A DNA stretch of 64,000 nt, taken from Hysterangium stoloniferum. Taxonomy: Eukaryota; Basidiomycota; Agaricomycetes; Hysterangiales; Hysterangiaceae. Of this stretch, positions 56,523 through 64,000 are shown piece after piece (position 1 is the first letter of the stretch; every line of letters starts with the position of its first letter). Location of the stretch: positions 1 to 64,000 of the forward strand of contig WHVD01000031.1 of the NCBI GenBank assembly GCA_015178975.1. Reading direction: 5' to 3'. A program made the translations under genes and the position numbers. The notes beneath the pieces were generated by a model. That model was not told where the DNA came from, searched no databases, and saw only the letters and a list, made by a program, of their open reading frames with translations.

Positions 56523-58158
56523 TCATGAACCTATATTGGTGGTACTATGATACCAGATATCGGCACCAAAGGCAGCACCAGTCAATGTTCTCACCGCAAG
56601 TGGAATAGTTGACTGTATTTCTTCAGAATGTGCCCATTCGACCTCCGAAATTGGTAGCATCGCTGCGTTTCTTCTATTAACGGCCTCTCGCAGGTTTAAT
56701 AGAATTCTTGCTGTCAAAATAGCATGCATGACGCGCTGCATTCTGAAAGAGAAACTGAAGTCAACGCGAAGAAATTGGTCAGTGAATACTTTACGAACTG
56801 TGCTAACGGAAAAATTTGTTTTCTCTGAGAGCGAGGAAGAGACTTGAGTTAAGAGTACGACACATGACTTGACAATCTGCATTACATACTAGAATTGTCC
56901 AATCGAACATATTTAACAGAGAGAACGCTAAGAAACACAAGTCATTATCACTATCATCGAGTTTATATGATGCGTGAAGTCACCGATAAGACCAACACAA
57001 TATAAGACAGCTGTGAAGAACTCAATATTCATATAATCACCATGATAATATCAGGTATTACCATCCCTAAATAAAATTGATAAGAGACCAGATCTGCCGA
57101 ATTGAGCTTTGTACAGTGTACATATAAGTGTGAAGTAATGACTATAAGTGCAGAGCTACCCACCAGTATGTCTACTCTTGTAAAGAGTTAGTAGCAGGAT
57201 TACTGGGAAGACGTATGGTAAATCGAAATATCAATAATAAATAAGTGTAAAACACACTTGATTCAAATAATATAATCGAAAGGAAAGCAAAAGGGATCAA
57301 CGGGTTCAAAACCTTTGTTACGGCGGTGCATCCTAATAATGGAATTGGTTCCGGGTGTCTGACTAAATTGAATGTGGTTGATGAAAGTAGCCAACACCAT
57401 AATCCGACTAGCGACTCACATTCCAAACCTGAAAGTGTATCATAGGCAAAATAAACGGAAAGAGCAGTCACGATTCCGAGAAATATCAGAAGGCCTATGA
57501 AAACTTTGTTGTTTCTCTCCCAGACGGCCCAAGTCCGGAATACAAGAACTACTGTATGTCAATTGTCAATTTGGCGACTAGCAACAAGTTACAAGTTACG
57601 CACATTCGGAAATTAGTGTGCCTACAATTATGGACCCTGAGAAATGAGTGTCATGAAATGATACATATGCATGGCAATTACACACAAATGGCAGCATTAT
57701 TTATTGTCTTGCACATCAATGGGAATAGCCCTGGGTACGAAACTGTAACAATGTTAGAGTTTCCTATCCTCAGCAATGTAAGCTGAGGCACTTACAATAA
57801 AACAACAATGGTCTATCTATGAGAGCCAAGTAGCGTGTTGCGAAATAAAGTAGCTTCCCAACGTTCCAAGGTGATGACCAAATCAGTTCCACCTCTCTTC
57901 CCAGACATAATAAATGATCATAAATCTTAGTCAATATCAATAATTAACATAAGAAGGTGGAGACAGATATGAAAACAAACCAAGACCGCAACGCTAGAAA
58001 CTGGGGTTTGCATCTTTAGTAAACCTTTCGAAGCCCATTGCGTGACACTCTCTTACAGTTCCAACACTAAGGGAGATTGAAAACAAGCAATGGCAGGAAA
58101 AATGGTTTCCAATGCTCACGGCCATGATATAGTTCTCTTCAACAGTGAAGGGCTTCAT
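56523..58158 (-). CDS. DUF6533-like membrane protein, copy F (best preserved; possibly functional)
   Basis: This is the only copy in which I find no disabling lesion in the main exons. The start is ATG 58158, and exon 58158-58120 (MKPFTVEENYIMA) ends at a GTGAGC donor. The next exon, from about 57925 to 57796, encodes IYDHLLCLGREVELIW and ends at GTAAGT. Short exons encode AAIWSIIVGTLISE and then LVLVFRTWAVWERNNK with the membrane segment FIGLLIFLGIVTALSVYFAY. Next come PEPIPLLGCTAVTKV, a segment before a CTACTAAC branch point, ILFRDG, and the C-terminal exon with MQRVMHAILTARILLNLREA ending at 56523. The order matches Agaricomycete DUF6533 proteins, membrane proteins of unknown function. Exact internal splice sites in the 3' half are uncertain. 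Confidence 0.5.
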
Positions 58159-58990
58159 TTTGTATATGAAGGTGTAATAGGCCGATAACTATGTGATAAT
58201 GTAAGAGTATAGATATTGATGTAGAGAATGGAAAAAAATCGAATTGATCTTTGGGACATTCGACTACGACCTTATAAGACCCCCGAAATAAAAGGCCGTC
58301 CTATCGGAGTCGACTCGGATGTAGCTGTTCATATTGATCGATTTGTAAAGCCCGGCTTGGCCAACTTCAACCAATTTGACCTCGCAGTCGTGGACGCCCA
58401 TACAACATAGATCGCCTCGATCTTGGCAGCTAGGATAAGCTATTATGTATATAAGTCACACGGCGCACCGGCCACCCACCCCATCAACTTGCTTTGACTC
58501 ACGTTCAGAGTAAACTTACGCACAATCTATAACCAGGCGCTTGCAACGAGTTCAATCTAGAGAAGGAAGGTCTGTGCTCAAACTCTACTTCAATAATCAA
58601 CTCACTAGTCTGATGTTATTTGGTGACAGGCTCTACTTATGTTGTAATTTTTTGAGGACGGTCGCGGCCTTGCTGTGATCATACTGTGTGGTATATTGAT
58701 GTTATCCTATTTATCCTAAAGGGGTGGCGGGCAGTGATAAAGGCATTTGCGAGATTCTAAATACAACTGAAGTGACAGCAAGTAAACTATTACTGTAAAG
58801 TAAGAGAAATATGCGTACCTCTTAGTGAGTGATAAACCTTCGACTACGCGGTCGATTTCCAGTAGTTCACGACCAGAACTATACTAGCTTACCAAAGGTA
58901 GCTTATGTAACGCTTCAGGCCGTTGATCCCGTATGAGCAGAGAGGCGTCCCTGCAGTCCTGCCTAATCACATCACACGTGCCTATAGGAG

Positions 58991-58995
58991 AGACA
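58991..58995. other. Presumed target duplication of element 3 (AGACA)
   Basis: These are the five bases before the left LTR. The matching copy would lie beyond the window end. Confidence 0.4.
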
Positions 58996-59390
58996 TGTGA
59001 GAACTAAGTGAAAGAACAATACTCAGTATTTGCACGCTGTATGCCAAATAGCTAGTTATTGATTACCTAAGTGAAAGAACAATACTAAGGTAATGGTAAT
59101 AAGTAAAAGAGTTAGGAATGCATAGTAGTAAGTATCTCACCTCAGTATTTGCACGCTGTATGCCAAATAGCTGAGGTGAAGTTGACTGGGATGGCTTGTA
59201 TTTAAGCTAACTCGGAACAAAGAGAAAATGAGAACAATAGCATGGAATGTGTACTAGAATGTTCTGGAGAAATATTTTCATGTGACAAAAGGAAACAATA
59301 AAGGAGTACAACAAAGGAAGGCTTTGTCTTATGGGCTGGTATGTCATGACCTTACCATAAAGGGACTATTGCGTGCTTGCTATTCTAACA
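58996..59390 (-). repeat. 3' LTR of element 3
   Basis: On the plus strand it starts TGTGAGAAC and ends TATTCTAACA. It contains internal direct repeats: AAGTGAAAGAACAATACT occurs twice, and CAGTATTTGCACGCTGTATG followed by CCAAATAGCT occurs twice. Confidence 0.94.
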
Positions 59391-59400
59391 TTCCCCCTCA
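59391..59400 (-). other. Polypurine tract of element 3
   Basis: TGAGGGGGAA on the minus strand directly precedes the 3' LTR. Confidence 0.75.
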
Positions 59401-62400
59401 AGCCGCATAGAGTCCTAATGCAGCGGCGAAGTGTTTGACCTTGGCGGAAGGGAGCGCCTTGGTTAAGGTGTCAGCAACCATGTCGTCCGTCGGTGGGGCA
59501 ATAAATGAGTCGAAGGGAGCCATTCTCAATAATCCAACGAACAAAATGAAAGCGGACATCGATATGCTTGGTGCGTCCGTGATATTGATGATCCCTGGTA
59601 AGCGCAATAGCAGATTGATTATCAGAGAATAAAGTCGTGAGCCCATCAGGGGAACCAAACAGCTGGGTAAGCAAGGACCGTAGCCAAAGCGCTTCTTTGG
59701 AGGCGTGGGTTACGGCCACATATTCGCTCTCAGTCGTGGACAATGAGACAATCTCTTGCCGTTTCGCACTCCAAGATACAGCCCCTCCATTGAGTAGAAA
59801 AGCGTACCCGGATATGGCACGGCGATCTTCAGCGAGGCTTCCATCTGCGTCAGCATAACCAGTAAGTCGTTGGTCATTGCCTAGTTTTTTGTAAGTTAAC
59901 CAAAGATCTTTGGTACCGGCCAGGTATCGAAAAATTCTTTTGACGGCAGTCCAGTGTTCCCGGCCAGGATTGATGTTAAAACGTGAGACGACTTGTACGG
60001 CGAAAGCGATATCTGGGTGGGTACCCAAGGCGGCGTACATTAAGGATCCAACGGCTTCATGGTAGGGTATGTCACACATTGCAGCGCTTTCAAGTGTTGT
60101 GGAGGGACATTGTGAGGAAGATAGTCTGGCATTTGGGTCCATCGGGGTGGAGACTGGCTTGAGGTCCTCAAGATGGTAGTGGCGGAGGATCGAGTCGATA
60201 TATGAACGCTGGGATAAACGTAAGATATGTTGGTCTCGTTCCCTTACAACCTCGATTCCTAACAACCAGTGCAGTTCACCCAAGTCAGCGATTTCGACGT
60301 GGCAGGCGACGTCCTTTTTGAAGGAAGCAACGGTGTCTGCCGAGCTCGAAGCAATCGTGCAATCATCTACATGGACTAACACAATAGTCAGGATATCACT
60401 CGCGTTTTGATAGAATACCACTTGGTCAACATCGCTCCGAATAAAACCTAATGCGTCCATAATTTCAACGAGCCTCTGGTACCACGGGCGTCCCGATTGT
60501 TTCAATCCATACAGAGTTTTTAGGAGTCGGCAGACTTGGCCCGTAGAATTTGGGGCGTGGTAGCCAGGGGGCTGTTTCATAAAGATTTTTTCGTTGCCAG
60601 TGAGTGTGCCATTTAGATAAGCTCCCTTGACATCGATCTGATGTAGTTCAAGGTCCTGCTCAGCTGCTATTGCCAACACGGTCCGGATCGATGCCAGTTT
60701 TGCTACAGGTGTGAATGTATCAAAATAATCAACACCGGGGACTTGGGAGAAACCTTGCGCTACCAGACGAGCTTTATACCTGACTACATTTCCGCCAGCA
60801 TCCTTTTTGGCACGAAACACCCATTTTGAGCCAATTATGTTGGCTTCCTCAGGAGGTTCAACGAGTTCCCAGGTACAAGCAGTGTGCAATGTTTCCAGTT
60901 CAGCTAAAATTGCTTGCTCCCATAGTGGCCAATCAGGGCGACGCTTGGCTTCAGCCAATGAACGTGGTTCGATTGCCTCCGCATTGCTGATCTCGAGGGC
61001 CAATGCATACTCATCTTGTAGTTCAGACAGCAACATCCAGTCGGCAGTACCGTCGCCTTCTAACACTTCAGTGAGACCGCTCGGAGGATTGGTGGTGGGC
61101 ATTTGAATGCCAGGGGTGATTTTTGGTTCAGATCACCAGTGAGTGCTTACGCCAGTGCCCTGCAGAATATCTTGAATGCGTTGGCTAGGCTTGCGGTCAC
61201 GTTTTCTTACTTGGGGCTGGTTAGTGCTGGTAGTGGATTCATCGATAATTACTGGAGATGGTGGGGAATTGGTGGATGTGTATCCAGTGCTGTCAGTTCC
61301 TGCCATCTTGGTGAGTTCCAAATTGTCCCCTTCGAGACGAGAGGCTGACACATTGGTGTTGTCATAGTACACATTTCGTTCGACTGTTATGGTCCTGGTG
61401 TCGACCCAATACACTCTGACACCATTGCTCTTCTCATCAAAACCCATCCATCGTCCTTCACGAACACGTCCTCCCAACTTATCGCCTCCCTCAATCCTTA
61501 CCCAGGTCTTCTCTCCCCATTCTCGCAGTTCCTTCAGGTCTGGCTTCTTTTTGAAAACAGCCTCAAAAGGTGTTGTGTTTCCCACAGCCTTTGTTGATGT
61601 TCTGTTCAGCAACCAAATTACATGGCAGGCAGCTTCTCCCCACAAGAATTTTGGCAGCCCACTAGCATGCAGGAGAGCCCAAATGCGTTCGAGGATTGTG
61701 CGATTGCGTCGTTCGGCGATGCCATTGTGTTGGGGCGTGTCATGCACAGTGAGTTTTTGCTCAGTTCCTTTCTTCCGTAGATGTTCCTGGAAGGCATTGC
61801 TTAGGTACTCACCACCTCGATCGGAATGCAACTTCTTGATCTGTATGTTCAGTTGCATATTGCACCAGGCCTCAAAGTCTTTGTAGGCATTGAAGGTCTC
61901 AGCCTTTGTGCTGAGTAAGTGCAGGTAAGTAAAACGAGTGCTATCATCTGTGAACGTCACATAATAACGACGTCCTCCTAGTGTTGGTGTTGGGGCAGGC
62001 CCCCACACATCAGTGTGTATTATGTCTCCAAAACTTGCAGCACGTCCACCCTGATTTATCTTTGCCACTGGTCTCCTGGTGGCCTTTGCATAGATGCATG
62101 ACTCGCAAAAAAAAGGGTCATTGCCAGGTGAGTGCTCAAGTTTGATGCCTGTTACAAAGCCACTTTGCACCAGTCGGCATGCAACATCGGGGGCAATGTG
62201 GCCCATTCGGCGATGGAACATATCAACAGTGAGTTCCTCTGCAGCATTTGCGAAGTTTATCCCACTAATATTTTTGTACAGACCCTTCTTTGATCTGGGG
62301 ATTTCGCCGATCATGCTGCCCTTTGAATTGTAAATAACACATTTGCCATTGCCAAATGTGACAGAAAATCCCATCTCGTCCAGTTGTCCAACAGATATCA

Positions 62401-63751
62401 GTGTATATCCTATGTCTGGGGAATATAATGCTTCCGAGAGGTGCAATGTAGAAGTGTCGACTCCACACGGTAAGTTCATTGTTAGTTCGCCTTTTCCCAC
62501 AGCATGAAAACTGTTTCTATTTGCAGCGCAAAAAGTTTTCGGGGAAATCTTCACGAAATTCTGGAGTTTGTTTCGGTATGGCGTCATTGTTTGAGAGCAT
62601 CCAGAGTCTATTAACTCGATGCACATCTGCTCGGATTGCTCAACATCTGTGGTGGTTGCAGCAGCAATTTCGGGCATGTCATCTGTCTCATCGTTGTCAT
62701 CGATAACAGAGAACCAGTCAGACATGCTATCATCAAAGTCACCCTCCTGATACGAGGAATCACTCATGGACCACGTGTCCAGTGCTCCGTCATCAACAGG
62801 TATTTCGGTGAGTCGTCCCAAGTTGGGCAAACTATTGCTGGAGTCCAAGAGGAACTCAGCATCTGCAGCAAATGCGCCTTCACATTCAGAATCTGAATCC
62901 TCTGCAACATTTGCAGAGCCACCGGACTTCTTGGATAGGTCATCCTGTTGCTTTTCATCCTTTTTTGGCTTGGGACAGCTGTCTTGCTTATGTCCTTTCT
63001 CATTGCAGTTCCAGCATACGCCACGGGGTTTTCGATTATTTCCCTTTCCTGAGCCAGCATACAATGCTTCATCGTCAACATCTTCCTTCGGTTTTCCTGA
63101 GCGCTTGGCTCGTAACGTTTTCTGGCACTCGAATTCTTCAGAAATGAGCATGATGAGTTTGTCTGGTGTAATTGTACCGGTAGGGCTCCACATTCTTGCT
63201 GCTGCTAACTGATTTGAAGCAAAATTTGACATCGCTATGGGCAGGGATGAAATAATAGTGGAACGGTAATCCATTTCATTTATGTCCACTCCCACAGATG
63301 CTAATTCTTCCCTTTTAACTCTCAGAGTGTCCAGAAATTCTCGCACATTGCCTTTTTCGGCACACCGCATGTCGAGGAAACGCGTTTTTAGGTCCGTTTG
63401 TGCGTAAGCACCCTTTTCGGTGTACTCGGAGACTATGGAGTCCCATCGATCCTTTACAGTCTTTTTGGAGTGTACTCGCATGAGGGTTGAGTCGGGAATT
63501 TTTTGGGTGAGCAAAGATTTGGCAGATTTTTCATTTTTGTCCCACAATGTGATTGCAGCTGACTCTTCTTCAGTAAGTTTGGTCTGTTCGGTTGGTCGTG
63601 GGGATTTGCCATCGAAGTGGCCCCAAAATCCTTTTGCTTCAATAGCATCTTGGAACCAGACCGCGAAGATGGCCCAGTTTACACCAGTGTTATCAAGCTT
63701 GGGAACAGAAGATGGAAGGGAGTCAGATAAGGAAGTGGCTGTAATAGACAT
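59398..63751 (-). pseudogene. Copia gag-pol of element 3, one in-frame stop and one 4-bp frameshift
   Basis: I take ATG 63751 (MSITATSLSD) as start; the frame is open to 63814, but that lies in the LTR. Features are Gag, a CX2CX4HX4C zinc knuckle near residue 242, protease DSG near 380, integrase HHCC finger (HRRMGH), and DDE core (TDDSTRF, SDRGGEY, GIAERRN). TGA at 61135-61133 follows THW after the integrase; the same frame reopens at once and encodes RT (HVDD near residue 1124) and RNase H (YADADG, ESEY, DNQSAI). Near 59483-59493 a 4-bp tandem duplication (GACG on the minus strand) shifts the frame before ADTLTKALPSAK, which ends at 59398. The stop could derive from CGA by deamination. Neither lesion is at a gag/pol border, so recoding is unlikely. 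Confidence 0.9.
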
Positions 63752-63775
63752 TTTGAAACTAAGCGTAGTGTAGCG

Positions 63776-63790
63776 CGGGGCCCAATAACC
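63776..63790 (-). other. Primer binding site of element 3
   Basis: GGTTATTGGGCCCCG abuts the 5' LTR. Apart from one extra T it equals the site of element 1. Confidence 0.75.
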
Positions 63791-64000
63791 TGTGAGAACT
63801 AAGTGAAAGAACAATACTCAGTATTTGCACGCTGTATGCCAAATAGCTAGTTATTGATTACCTAAGTGAAAGAACAATACTAAGGTAATGGTAATAAGTA
63901 AAAGAGTTAGGAATGCATAGTAGTAAGTATCTCACCTCAGTATTTGCACACTGTATGCCAAATAGCTGAGGTGAAGTTGACTGGGATGGCTTGTATTTAA
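63791..64000 (-). repeat. 5' LTR of element 3 (truncated by window)
   Basis: It equals 58996-59205 except for A in place of G at 63950. Confidence 0.93.

Larger units (their letters stand above)
55333..58995. repeat. Segmental duplication B, copy 2
   Basis: This is the partner of 20944-25312. It is cut at 58996 by copia element 3. It lacks the ribozyme element: near 58878-58892 the sequence runs directly from GACCAGAACTATA to CTAGCTTACC. Confidence 0.8.
58996..64000 (-). mobile_element. Ty1/copia LTR retrotransposon, element 3 (right end outside window)
   Basis: This minus-strand element has a complete 395-bp 3' LTR at 58996-59390, a purine tract, gag-pol, a half-tRNA primer binding site at 63776-63790, and the first 210 bp of its 5' LTR at 63791-64000. 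Over the shared 210 bp the LTRs differ at one base, a CpG versus CpA (59155 versus 63950). It inserted into duplication B copy 2. Its gag-pol has two lesions, so this copy is probably not autonomous. Confidence 0.94.

Noticed and set aside
61133..61135. TGA as selenocysteine or programmed readthrough codon
   Set aside because: It lies between integrase and RT rather than at the gag/pol border, and a second lesion is present further downstream.
62766..63212. A 148-aa plus-strand ORF
   Set aside because: It is antisense to the gag region of element 3 and has no features of its own.

Overview
The window looks like a transposon-rich, gene-poor part of a basidiomycete (probably Agaricomycete) genome. 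The evidence is short spliceosomal introns (50-63 nt), four class I hydrophobin genes with the usual eight-cysteine spacing, about seven copies of a membrane-protein family that I recognise as DUF6533-like, and Ty1/copia elements primed by an internal part of initiator tRNA-Met. It reads as eukaryotic: there are no operons, rRNA genes or CRISPR arrays, and I could not support any tRNA gene.

Layout. 1-4752: Ty1/copia element 1 (minus), cut by the window edge, near-identical LTRs, one frameshift. 5065-5370: degenerate minisatellite. 6050-11886: segmental duplication A, copy 1, with hydrophobins H1 and H2 head to head on the arms of a roughly 1-kb inverted repeat. 11890-12900: AT-rich, no gene. 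13058-19999: DUF6533-like copy A, split by the intact copia element 2 (13793-19056, plus, 5-bp target duplication GTGAT). 20944-25312: duplication B with DUF6533-like copy B and a 425-bp element carrying a hammerhead ribozyme. 25560-27460: DUF6533-like copy C. 27660-30390: duplication C, copy 1. 30394-31490: copy D. 31440-37940: duplication A, copy 2, with hydrophobins H3 and H4 and a nested solo LTR. 38100-39540: tandem repeat and Ty3/gypsy gag relic. 40030-41984: CpG-depleted copy E with a solo LTR inside and another just upstream. 43580-46380: duplication C, copy 2, holding the second hammerhead element in inverted orientation. 46380-47060: end of an unrecognised gene. 47550-47960: tyrosine recombinase relic. 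48030-53790: CpG-poor relics of gypsy and copia elements. 53880-58995: copies G and F of the DUF6533-like unit (F is the best preserved). 58996-64000: copia element 3 (minus), cut by the right edge, with two lesions.

The main observation is a pair of 425-bp sequences (24756-25180 plus; 45346-45770 minus). They differ at only three bases, contain no gene I can support, and each carries a complete type III hammerhead ribozyme with every core nucleotide present. Both interrupt loci whose duplicated partners in this window lack the insert. This suggests a recently mobile, non-coding, self-cleaving retroelement (retrozyme-like), which to my knowledge would be unusual in a fungal genome. Another recurrent theme is CpG to TpG/CpA change. 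All four differences between the element 2 LTRs, and the only visible difference between the element 3 LTRs, fall at CpG sites, and several pseudogene stops look like CGA to TGA changes.
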